Below, in pieces: positions 7,701 to 14,811 of a stretch of 28,558 nucleotides of DNA (positions are counted from its first letter, which is position 1; every line of letters starts with the position of its first letter). Below the pieces are notes generated by a model. That model was not told the origin of the DNA and did no database searches. It saw only the letters and a list, made by a program, of their open reading frames with translations. A program made the translations under genes and the position numbers. The DNA comes from DATARH01 sp038228485. GTDB taxonomy: Bacteria > Pseudomonadota > Alphaproteobacteria > ATCC43930 > CGMCC-115725. The DNA lies in the NCBI GenBank assembly GCA_038228485.1, contig JBBRPG010000028.1:1-28558 (forward strand), written 5' to 3'.

Positions 7701-9031
7701 GAGGCAGGGTTTGGGGAAGGATATTCGGCATCGCGCTGGCCGGGGGGCTGGCGTTCGCCGCTACGGCATCGGCGCAAACGCCGCCTGCTGCGCCCGAGGC
7801 AACCCATCTCGGCGTTCAGAACTGCTCGGGCGACAATTGCCACGGCCGTGTCGGGCGCATTGTCGGCGTGCGCGTCCAGCAGAACGAATACCTGATCTGG
7901 TCGCGCAAGGATAGGCACTCCCAGGCTTATGCCGCGCTCAAGGGGCCGCGGGCGCAGCGCATCGCCAAGAATCTCGGTATCGCCGACCCGCAGCAGGCGC
8001 CGCTCTGCTTGGGCTGCCACACCGACAACGTGCCGGCCGACCGCCGCGGGCCGCAATTCAGCGTCACCGACGGGATCGGCTGCGAGGTATGCCATGGCGG
8101 CGCGGCCAATTGGCTCGGCACCCACATGGCCGGCGCCGACCACGCGGCCAATATCGCCGCCGGCATGTACCCGACCGAGCGTCCGGAAATGCGCGCCGAG
8201 AAGTGCCTCAACTGCCATCTCGGCAACAGCGAGCGCGCCATCACCCACCGCCTCACCGGCGCCGGGCACCCGCACATCCCGTTCGAGCTCGACGTGTTCA
8301 CGACGATCCAGCCGGCGCATTTCGTGGCCGACGCCGCCTATATCAAGCGCAAAGGGCAGCCCAACGACATGCAGGTATGGGCAGTCGGCCAGGCGGAAGA
8401 GGTCAAACGCCGCATGGAGCTGCTGCTCGACCCGAAAAACGCGCCCAAGGGCCTCGATATCGAGCTGTCGCTGTTCGATTGCCAGTCCTGCCACCACGCG
8501 CGCACCGATCTGCAATGGCAAGCGCGCGCCGGGACCGGACTGCCGCCGGGCCGCATCAAGCTCTACGACGCGACGATCGTCATGCTGAACACGATCGCCG
8601 CGCGCGTCGCGCCCGACGCGGCGAAGACGCTCCACGACCACATGCTGGCGCTGCATAAGGCCACCGGCGAAAGCTGGGAAGCGGTTCAGCGCGAGGCGAC
8701 GGCAGTGCGCGACGCCGCGGCGGCGCTGGTTCCGGTGCTGGCGAAGCACCAGTTCGACAAGGCGGACGCGCAGGCGCTGATCGATGCGGTCATTTCCGGG
8801 CCGGTCGCCGGCGACGACCTCGACTACAGCGGGGCTCAGCAGCGGGTGAACGCGCTCGAAGCGATCGTCGCCGCGATCAGGGCGCTCGGTTTTGCCGACG
8901 ACAAGCAGCTCGCCGGGCTGGAGTCTGCCCGGTCCGGGCTCTACGCCGCGGTCGCCGACGATCAGAAGTTCCAGCCCCAGGCGTTCACCGACGCGCTGAA
9001 GGCGTTCAAGGCCAAGATGCCGCCGCTTTGA
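7697..9031 (+). CDS. Secreted pentaheme cytochrome c, paralogue of the preceding gene
   Basis: The protein is 444 residues, with a signal peptide (hydrophobic 9-23, ASA then QT near 26-27) but no Pro-rich linker. The heme pattern matches the upstream gene: CX4CH at C43-H49 (SGDN spacer), then CXXCH at C104, C129, C170 and C262. Conserved blocks include NEYLIWS, CHTDN, GPQF, CHGGA, WLGTH, GMYPT, FELD, IQPAHF and VWAVGQA. The two genes arose by tandem duplication and are coupled by an ATGA overlap; AGGGGAC precedes the start. It should be a periplasmic electron carrier, probably a partner of the membrane decaheme protein encoded convergently. Substrate or terminal acceptor cannot be read from sequence. 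Confidence 0.9.
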   Translation: MRGRVWGRIFGIALAGGLAFAATASAQTPPAAPEATHLGVQNCSGDNCHGRVGRIVGVRVQQNEYLIWSRKDRHSQAYAALKGPRAQRIAKNLGIADPQQAPLCLGCHTDNVPADRRGPQFSVTDGIGCEVCHGGAANWLGTHMAGADHAANIAAGMYPTERPEMRAEKCLNCHLGNSERAITHRLTGAGHPHIPFELDVFTTIQPAHFVADAAYIKRKGQPNDMQVWAVGQAEEVKRRMELLLDPKNAPKGLDIELSLFDCQSCHHARTDLQWQARAGTGLPPGRIKLYDATIVMLNTIAARVAPDAAKTLHDHMLALHKATGESWEAVQREATAVRDAAAALVPVLAKHQFDKADAQALIDAVISGPVAGDDLDYSGAQQRVNALEAIVAAIRALGFADDKQLAGLESARSGLYAAVADDQKFQPQAFTDALKAFKAKMPPL

Positions 9032-9118
9032 CGCGGCGCTTCTGCTTCCCTTCGCCGCGCTCCGAGCTCTGGGGCGGGCCGCAGCCGGCGCCACGATAAG
9101 CCGACCACGATCGGAGTC

Positions 9119-9136
9119 GAGGCCGCGGCCTCTTTT
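9119..9136 (+). terminator. Possible terminator for the pentaheme cytochrome operon
   Basis: A perfect 14-base palindrome, GAGGCCGCGGCCTC (9119-9132), is followed by four T. It can fold as a 5-bp G/C-rich stem with a CGCG loop. It lies about 90 bases after the stop at 9031 in the convergent gap. The T tract is short, so this is only a candidate. Confidence 0.35.
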
Positions 9137-9282
9137 ACGACGAGCCCAGCGGCAATCCCGAAGGCAGCGAAGCGGTTCGGCGGCAGACCGGGTAGCTGCT
9201 TCAGCTCACCTTCCGCCGTACGGCATTCAAGACGATCGAGCCGTAACCCGACGCCGAGCGTGCGTTGCGGAAAGTGCCGACG

Positions 9283-9362
9283 TCCAATCCGAAGACGCGA
9301 AGACGCTTCGGGATGACGATCCCGCCTTCGATCCTCGCAGCGCCGACAAGGTAATCGAGTAG
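9283..9362 (+). pseudogene. Decayed 3' tail of an ABC transporter substrate-binding protein gene (ABC_sub_bind, PF04392-like)
   Basis: The 354-base gap 9032-9385 has no intact gene, but this stretch reads NPKTRRRFGMTIPPSILA. After a one-base frame change near 9338-9341 it reads ADKVIE and then TAG at 9360-9362. That matches from memory the very common C-terminal signature of this family, NLKTAKALGLTIPPSLLARADEVIE (shown in part). Upstream of about 9283 nothing recognisable remains, so only about 25 codons survive. These proteins are periplasmic binding proteins; this copy is dead. It marks a past rearrangement between the two cytochrome operons. Confidence 0.6.
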
Positions 9363-9385
9363 GAGCGCGACCCGCCGCGGCGTGG

Positions 9386-11149
9386 CTACTTCGCCGCTGC
9401 CTCGGTGGGATGCATCGGCCCGAAATCGGGCCGGTGGAAGGCGTGGCAGGTGATGCAGGTTGACTGCACCGCAAGATGCGCCTTCTCGCTGCCGTGGCAG
9501 GTCTTGCAGGTTTCGATCCCGGGGACCTGCAGGTCGGCGCTGGTCTGCGACTGGGCCACGGCGGTGTGGCAATCGGCGCATTTCATGCCGCGGTGGCGCG
9601 AATGGTCGAAAACCGCGTTGGGCAGGAACTTGGTGCGCAGTTCGACCGGGGCGATCACCTTGAGCGGCCCTGGCGTCGGCGAATTCATCTGGGCGACGAT
9701 TTTTTGGGCATCGATGGCGCCGTCGGCCCCGGTGCCGTAATGGCAATAAGTGCAGCCGCGGTTCTTGTCGAAGACGATGCCGATCGCGGTCGCCGATTTG
9801 GCCGCGATCCAGCCCGGAGCGTCGGAAGGCGGTGGGGTCGGCGCGGGCGGGATCGGCATGCCGGCACCGCGCCGTTCGACCGCCTGCGGCGGAGCCGCGG
9901 CAGGAGCCGAGACGCCGTCTTTCACCAATTTCGCCGCGTAGAAATTCCACACCGCGGCGATCACCGCGCCGTCATCGCCGTGCGGCACCTTGGCGTCGGC
10001 CCAAGGCAGAGCGACGTCATCGAATTTCAGGTTGTGGCAGCCCTGGCACTGGCCGTTGTAGGTGACTGCCTGCCAGCCTTTGCCGTCCGGTTCGGCGACA
10101 TGGCAATCGGCGCAGCGCATCTCCTTGTAGCCGAGCTTGGGAAAGCCGCCGGGCAGCAGATGCGCCGCGTGCGAGAATTTGATCCCGGGATGGTCCGCCG
10201 GCGCCGGGGTGCTGTCGAGTGCGACGCGCGCATGCTGTTTCTGCGCGGCGTCGGCGACGAGCGTCGCGCGGAATTGCGGGTGGCCGTCGGGATAGCCGCT
10301 GACCGCAGCCACCCCAGCATCCGGCGCGGTCTTGTCGAGGTCGCGGTGGCAGTCGAGGCATAGGCTGGCGGAGCGGAAAACCACCCCCGACTGCCCGCGG
10401 TGCTCGCTGTGGCAGTCGATGCAGCGCGACGCCGCGATCCGTTCCCCGGCCGAGCCTACCTTTATCCCCGGCTCGGTATGGCCGCCGACATTGGTATGGC
10501 AGCTGAGGCAGGCAGTATCGGCGACGCGCGAGAAAGGCGCCTGGTGGCAGGTCGCGCAGTTCGCTCCGAAGAACCGGTGGGAATCCGAGAACTCGCCGCT
10601 GTTCCAGGCGAGCCCGACCAGGGTCGGCGCGGTCAGCCCGGGACTTTGCTTGTGCCACGAGGTCAGCGCGCCGCTGGTGAAGGCGACGAGCGGCGCCGCC
10701 AGAAACAGCAGCGCGACGAGGAGGACGCAGGCCCACGCGGTGAGGCGCTTGCTGAGATGGGTCTGGGCGAGCCCGATATGGGCGCGCGCCACCGGATCGG
10801 CGCCCAGCGGCTCGACCAGCTCGATCTGGATCGCGCCGTCGCAACCTTCGGGCGGCGTCACCACCTCGACCCGGTAGGGACCCAGCCGCATCTGATCGCC
10901 GACGCGCAGCACGGCCGATTCGACCGGCTGGCCGTTGACCAGCAGCGGGGCCGCGGCGCCGAGCTTTTCGATCACCATGCCATCGGGGGCCGGCCCCAGC
11001 GCCGCCAGCCGCAGCGGCACCCGGATATCGGGCAGCGCCACCTCGTTGTCGGTGCCGCGTCCCAGCCGGATGCGCTCGGCGCTGGCGCGCTGCGACCGCC
11101 GCATCATCGCGGTGCCGCGCTGGGTCAGAAAGGTGAATTCAACGTCCAT
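9386..11149 (-). CDS. FHA-domain, single-membrane-span, decaheme cytochrome c
   Basis: The protein is 587 residues. Residues 25-97 form an FHA fold (IRLGRGTDNEVALPDIRV, LLVNGQPV, LRVGDQMRLGPYRVEV) placed in the cytoplasm. One membrane helix (136-159) follows, then a periplasmic domain with ten CXXCH motifs, their first cysteines at 198, 214, 243, 264, 346, 368, 466, 524, 548 and 565. A Pro/Ala-rich segment (about 414-445) splits the heme region 6 plus 4. The FHA lacks the usual Ser-Arg-...-His phosphothreonine residues after the first loop (it reads VPLRLAAL), so it may bind a protein rather than a phosphopeptide. It is the last gene of a three-gene operon, 71 bases after the cytochrome-b-like gene. 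No strong ribosome site precedes the ATG; a nearby in-frame ATG at residue 15 would leave the FHA core intact. Likely role: electron transfer from the membrane to the periplasm. Confidence 0.92.
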   Translation of the reverse strand: MDVEFTFLTQRGTAMMRRSQRASAERIRLGRGTDNEVALPDIRVPLRLAALGPAPDGMVIEKLGAAAPLLVNGQPVESAVLRVGDQMRLGPYRVEVVTPPEGCDGAIQIELVEPLGADPVARAHIGLAQTHLSKRLTAWACVLLVALLFLAAPLVAFTSGALTSWHKQSPGLTAPTLVGLAWNSGEFSDSHRFFGANCATCHQAPFSRVADTACLSCHTNVGGHTEPGIKVGSAGERIAASRCIDCHSEHRGQSGVVFRSASLCLDCHRDLDKTAPDAGVAAVSGYPDGHPQFRATLVADAAQKQHARVALDSTPAPADHPGIKFSHAAHLLPGGFPKLGYKEMRCADCHVAEPDGKGWQAVTYNGQCQGCHNLKFDDVALPWADAKVPHGDDGAVIAAVWNFYAAKLVKDGVSAPAAAPPQAVERRGAGMPIPPAPTPPPSDAPGWIAAKSATAIGIVFDKNRGCTYCHYGTGADGAIDAQKIVAQMNSPTPGPLKVIAPVELRTKFLPNAVFDHSRHRGMKCADCHTAVAQSQTSADLQVPGIETCKTCHGSEKAHLAVQSTCITCHAFHRPDFGPMHPTEAAAK

Positions 11150-11220
11150 GCGGTCGATCGCAATCGCAAAGGTTCAGGGCCGTCGATAGGGGCATGGCCG
11201 ATCTCAGGAGCGGGGCGGGG

Positions 11221-12162
11221 CTACAAGAAGAAAATGGCGACGACGTGCGAGATGACCGCCGCGAGCAGCATGAAGGTCAGCGGCACGTGCAGGTATAGCC
11301 ACGCCTCCATGATCGCCTTGAAGCGAATGTCGCGGCGCAGGCGCGTCATCACCGCGGCCTTCTCTTCGAGCTTAAGGCGGACCTGGCGCCAGGTCGCTTC
11401 GAGGCCGGCCGGGATGGTGCGGGTTCGCGAATCCATATAGGCCATCGCCGCCGCGGTGGTGCAGCCGGGATAGCGCCCGGACATCTGTCGCCACATCGAG
11501 CCGCCGACCGCCGTGGTCTCGACCGCGGCCTCCACCACCGCCGCCGTCTGGTCGTCGAGCGCCATCGCCTGCTGGCGCAATTCGCCGTCGATCCCGGCAA
11601 TGCGGGTCAGCATCTGCTCGGTTGTGGCGTTCTCCCGGTTCTCGGTCATCCGCCGCGGAAACCGAGCGTAAGCGACGATGCCGAAAATGCCGCTGAAGAC
11701 GACGATGCACATCAGCGCATAACCGAGCGTGTGCAGGTTCCAGTGGAAGTGAAACCCAGTATGCAGCGTGACGATGACCAGCAGCGCGCAGCCGAGGTAG
11801 ACATGCGCCGACAACCGGCGCGCCAACCGGCTCGGATCGTCGACCGGGTTGCCGTCTCTGTCGGTCTTGTGCGCGAGGCGCGAGCCGTAGCTGCGCTTCT
11901 TGTAGCCGAACCAGGTCAGCCACAGGATCAACAGCGCGCCGGTGCTGCCCAGTATGTAGCCGGCCCAGCCGCCGCCGTAGCGCTCCCCGTAGGGCGGTAC
12001 CAGCCAGTAGAGCAGGATCGCCGCGACACACGCCGCGAGCGCCCATTTCAGATAGCGAAACCCGTCATAGGCGAGAAACGAGGTGTGCCGGTCGGTAGGC
12101 GCGGCGGTGTGCGCCGAAGACGCCGGCGGCGTGGCCCGAGCGGCGGTGTCGCTGACGCTCAT
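11221..12162 (-). CDS. Five-helix membrane cytochrome-b-like protein with two histidine pairs
   Basis: The protein is 313 residues with predicted helices near 38-55, 67-86, 120-140, 145-166 and 287-310. Arg/Lys-rich loops (87-119 and 167-180) suggest those loops are cytoplasmic. Helix 3 carries H120 and H134, and helix 5 carries H292 and H306. Both pairs are spaced by 14 residues, the spacing seen in two-heme cytochromes b, and the two helices run the same way in the membrane. Further histidines (H138, H140, H144) cluster at the helix 3 exit. The loop 167-286 is long, soluble and helical. The start ATG overlaps the stop of the oxidoreductase gene (ATGA). The likely role is to pass electrons between the cytoplasmic iron-sulfur protein and the decaheme protein. 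Heme binding is inferred, and no close family name can be given. Confidence 0.8.
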   Translation of the reverse strand: MSVSDTAARATPPASSAHTAAPTDRHTSFLAYDGFRYLKWALAACVAAILLYWLVPPYGERYGGGWAGYILGSTGALLILWLTWFGYKKRSYGSRLAHKTDRDGNPVDDPSRLARRLSAHVYLGCALLVIVTLHTGFHFHWNLHTLGYALMCIVVFSGIFGIVAYARFPRRMTENRENATTEQMLTRIAGIDGELRQQAMALDDQTAAVVEAAVETTAVGGSMWRQMSGRYPGCTTAAAMAYMDSRTRTIPAGLEATWRQVRLKLEEKAAVMTRLRRDIRFKAIMEAWLYLHVPLTFMLLAAVISHVVAIFFL

Positions 12163-14615
12163 GCCTCGGCCCCTGCCCGGCGCATGATGTCGATGAACCC
12201 GGCCGGATCGACGCGGATCGCGGCGCCGGTCGGGCAGGCGCGCACGCAGGCCGGGCCGGCGAGGTCCTTGCACATGTCGCACTTGACCGCATGCTTGGAG
12301 CCGGTGCGTTTGGCCATGCCGGCGGCCGACTTGTCCTCACCCGGGCCGGGCCCCGCGCCGAACAGCAGCCAGTTCAACAGGCTCGGCTTCGCCGGCGGCA
12401 CCTCGGCCATCTGGATGACGCCGTAGGGGCAGTTGTTGTAGCAATTGCCGCAGCCGATGCACTGGTCGTTGATAAAGACCTCGCCGTTGGGCGCGCGGTG
12501 GATCGCGTCGGGCGGACACTCACTCATGCAATGCGGGTCTTCGCAATGCCGGCACGAGGTCGGCACATGGACCATCGCAAAGGTCGGGCCCGCCTCGCGG
12601 TTGAGCCGGCTGACCCCGTGATGGGTCTCGGCGCAGGCCTTCTCGCAATTGTCGCAGCGCACGCACAGCGATTCGTCGATCAGCAGGACGTTGGTCGCCT
12701 CGCCCAGCCCTTCGCGCACCAAAAATTTGATGAGATCGCCGGAATCGGCGTTGTTGCGCATCAGGTCGCGCTCGGAGAGACGCTTTTGGAGCTGCGATTC
12801 GACCCGGTGGCGCAACTCCGCGTCCTGGTCAAGCAGCTTGCGGAACGCGGCGCTGTCGATGCGGATCGCCTCGGTGGCGCTGGCGGCGGCGACGGTGGCG
12901 GCGCGGTTGCGGTGGGTCAGCAGCGCCATCTCGCCGACATAGTTGCCGGCCGGCACGTAGGCGAGCACGACATCCTTGTTGCCGACCCGCATCGACACGG
13001 TCACCGAGCCCTTACGGATCAGATAGACCGCGTCGTCCTCGGCATCCTCCTCGATCAGCTTCTCGTCGGGCTTGAAGGGCACGATCCGGGCGCTCGCCAC
13101 CACTTCGGCGAGCAGGCTGTCATCGACCTGCGGCGCGAGGAAGGTCTTGATCTGGCGGATGACCGCGGCGCTGTCGATCGCCTCCTTGATCGAGGCCTCG
13201 GAGCGCTCCAGCCGGATCATCGTGTTGCGGTCGACCTCGAGCAGGACGCAGGGCTCGGTGGCGACGACCGTGGCGGTGCGCCGGCGGCCCGAGATCAGCC
13301 CCATCTCGCCAAAAAACTGGCCGCGCCCCAGTCGCACCATCTCGGCCGGGTTGTTGGGGTCGATCTGGATACCGACCTGGCCGTCCAGCACCGTATACAG
13401 CGAATTGGTCGAATCGCCGCGCTGAAACACGGCCTGTCCAGGCTGCAGCCGGTGCAGTTCGGCATGGATCAGGAATTCGCGAATCTGGATCGGCTTGAGG
13501 CCCGAGAACATCGGCGCCCGCGCCTGGATATGGCCGATCAGCTCGGCGCCGGTCATCGCGGTCTTGCCGGGAGCGAGGGCGGCGATCTTGTCGGCGCTCA
13601 GCTTCGCCTGGATCAGCGGCTCGTCGGCGGGGGCGATCTGGTTGCCGAGAATGTATTCGACGACCTCGTAGCCCTGGTTGAGGCAGTTCTTGATCAGCGG
13701 ATACCCGGCCAGCGCCCCGATGATGTAAAGCCCTTTGACCCCCGATTCGTAGGTCTCGCTGACCTGCGGAATGGCGTTGCGGTCGGCGCTGGTGAAGACC
13801 ATGCCGCAGGATTCGAGGAACCGCCGCGGCGGTTGCGCGCCGATGCGGGCGATGATGCGGTGGACGGGAAGATGCACCTCGGCGCCGTCGGAGCGGTGCA
13901 GGATCAGTTCGCCCGGCTGGCCCGCCGGCCCTGCCTTGACCTCCTGTGCCTCGACGTTGACGACGTGGTTGATCGACCCCGCCTGGCTCGGATCCTTGGC
14001 GATCGCCGCCATGATCAGCGCGCGGTTGCCGGCCTTGGCGCCGGGGAACTCGTCCTTGCGGTTGATCAGGTAGACTTCGTTGTTGACCGCAAGGCCCAGC
14101 GCGTTTTCGAGGCCGGCGTCGCCAACCCCGATGATGGCGATTTTTTCTTCCCTGTATTCGTCCGGGTCGTCCAGTTGGTATTGGATGAACGGCAGGTCGG
14201 CGCCGGGCACCCTCAGCCGGTTGTAGTTGCCCTGCACGCCGACGGCGAGGACGACGAATTCGGCGGTAATCTTCTCGCCGCGGGCAAGCTCCAGTTGAAA
14301 ATTCCCCTGTGCGCCCTTGATCGCCGTGACCTCGGCATTGAAGCGGATATTGGTCCCGGCGGTTTGCGAGCCCTGGGTCCAGTTGTCGAGGACCTCCTCG
14401 CGCGATTCTTCCTTGAAGTCGAGGTCGCTGCGCAGCGGCAGCACCTCGGGGGTCGCCATGACGTGCTTGCGCTTTTGATAGCGAAAGATCGTGTTGTTGA
14501 TGTGGTCGGTAGCCTCGAGCAGCACATGCGGCACGCCCCTCTGGGCGGCGTGAGCCGCGGCGCTGAGGCCGGCCGGTCCAGAGCCGACAATGGCTATCTT
14601 GAAATCTGCTGCCAA
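12159..14615 (-). CDS. FAD/NAD(P) oxidoreductase fused to two cNMP-binding domains and a four-cluster ferredoxin domain
   Basis: The protein is 818 residues. Residues 5-330 are a thioredoxin-reductase/YpdA-like flavoprotein: FAD motif GSGPAG (11-16), NAD(P) motif GVGDAG (163-168), and IIGALAGYPLIKNCLNQGYE near the end. The redox CXXC of thioredoxin reductases is absent. Residues about 370-480 and 493-605 are two cyclic-nucleotide-binding domains whose phosphate cassettes keep the key Glu and Arg (E437 and R446; E562 and R571). Residues 645-805 hold sixteen cysteines in four clusters (651/654/657/661, 688/691/696/700, 719/722/725/729, 779/782/790/794), as in NrfC/HybA-type proteins with four [4Fe-4S] clusters. 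The start is TTG at 14613-14615, preceded by GAGAAG; the FAD strand begins right after it. It is the first gene of its operon. It is likely cytoplasmic, taking electrons from NAD(P)H under cAMP control. Confidence 0.92.
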   Translation of the reverse strand: MAADFKIAIVGSGPAGLSAAAHAAQRGVPHVLLEATDHINNTIFRYQKRKHVMATPEVLPLRSDLDFKEESREEVLDNWTQGSQTAGTNIRFNAEVTAIKGAQGNFQLELARGEKITAEFVVLAVGVQGNYNRLRVPGADLPFIQYQLDDPDEYREEKIAIIGVGDAGLENALGLAVNNEVYLINRKDEFPGAKAGNRALIMAAIAKDPSQAGSINHVVNVEAQEVKAGPAGQPGELILHRSDGAEVHLPVHRIIARIGAQPPRRFLESCGMVFTSADRNAIPQVSETYESGVKGLYIIGALAGYPLIKNCLNQGYEVVEYILGNQIAPADEPLIQAKLSADKIAALAPGKTAMTGAELIGHIQARAPMFSGLKPIQIREFLIHAELHRLQPGQAVFQRGDSTNSLYTVLDGQVGIQIDPNNPAEMVRLGRGQFFGEMGLISGRRRTATVVATEPCVLLEVDRNTMIRLERSEASIKEAIDSAAVIRQIKTFLAPQVDDSLLAEVVASARIVPFKPDEKLIEEDAEDDAVYLIRKGSVTVSMRVGNKDVVLAYVPAGNYVGEMALLTHRNRAATVAAASATEAIRIDSAAFRKLLDQDAELRHRVESQLQKRLSERDLMRNNADSGDLIKFLVREGLGEATNVLLIDESLCVRCDNCEKACAETHHGVSRLNREAGPTFAMVHVPTSCRHCEDPHCMSECPPDAIHRAPNGEVFINDQCIGCGNCYNNCPYGVIQMAEVPPAKPSLLNWLLFGAGPGPGEDKSAAGMAKRTGSKHAVKCDMCKDLAGPACVRACPTGAAIRVDPAGFIDIMRRAGAEA

Positions 14616-14811
14616 CGCGCTTCTCGATTTTTCAAGTTTTGCCGGCGGCAGGACCGCTCCCTAGTCCCCCGCCCGCACCCCATCACAAGTTGAAAATCCT
14701 AGCAAGGGCTCATGCCGAACGGTAGCGCTAAAACGCGTCGAATCATCATCTTGTCGCGATTATCCGAAGCGGGCACGCTTGCCGCCCACCAATCGCCAGG
14801 GAGACGCCGCG
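14616..14811. promoter_or_regulatory. Divergent promoter region of the redox operon and the lactonase-like gene
   Basis: The 196-base spacer separates genes transcribed away from each other, so it must contain the start signals of both. A/T-rich patches lie at about 14622-14640 and 14683-14700. The first reads TTTTTCAAG and the second AAGTTGAAAA, which are loosely inverted relative to each other. No good consensus -35/-10 pair and no clear TGTGA-N6-TCACA CRP-type site was found. The call rests on position only. Confidence 0.35.

Noticed and set aside
7505..9094. A 529-codon minus-strand open frame opposite the second pentaheme cytochrome
   Set aside because: The plus strand has five heme motifs and a signal peptide in frame. 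The antisense product has no domain and an unusual composition.
9201..9950. A minus-strand open frame covering the gap 9201-9385 and part of the decaheme gene
   Set aside because: It is out of frame with the ten heme motifs, and the gap portion is better explained as the plus-strand ABC substrate-binding remnant.
12291..14693. An 800-codon plus-strand open frame opposite the redox fusion gene
   Set aside because: It is a shadow of the high-GC coding strand. The minus-strand frame carries FAD, cNMP and iron-sulfur motifs, whereas this one has no recognisable domain.
14616..14811. A cAMP-receptor (CRP) or FNR binding site in the divergent spacer
   Set aside because: Only partial half-site matches (for example TCACAAGTTGAAA) were found. 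Neither the TGTGA-N6-TCACA nor the TTGAT-N4-ATCAA pattern is present.
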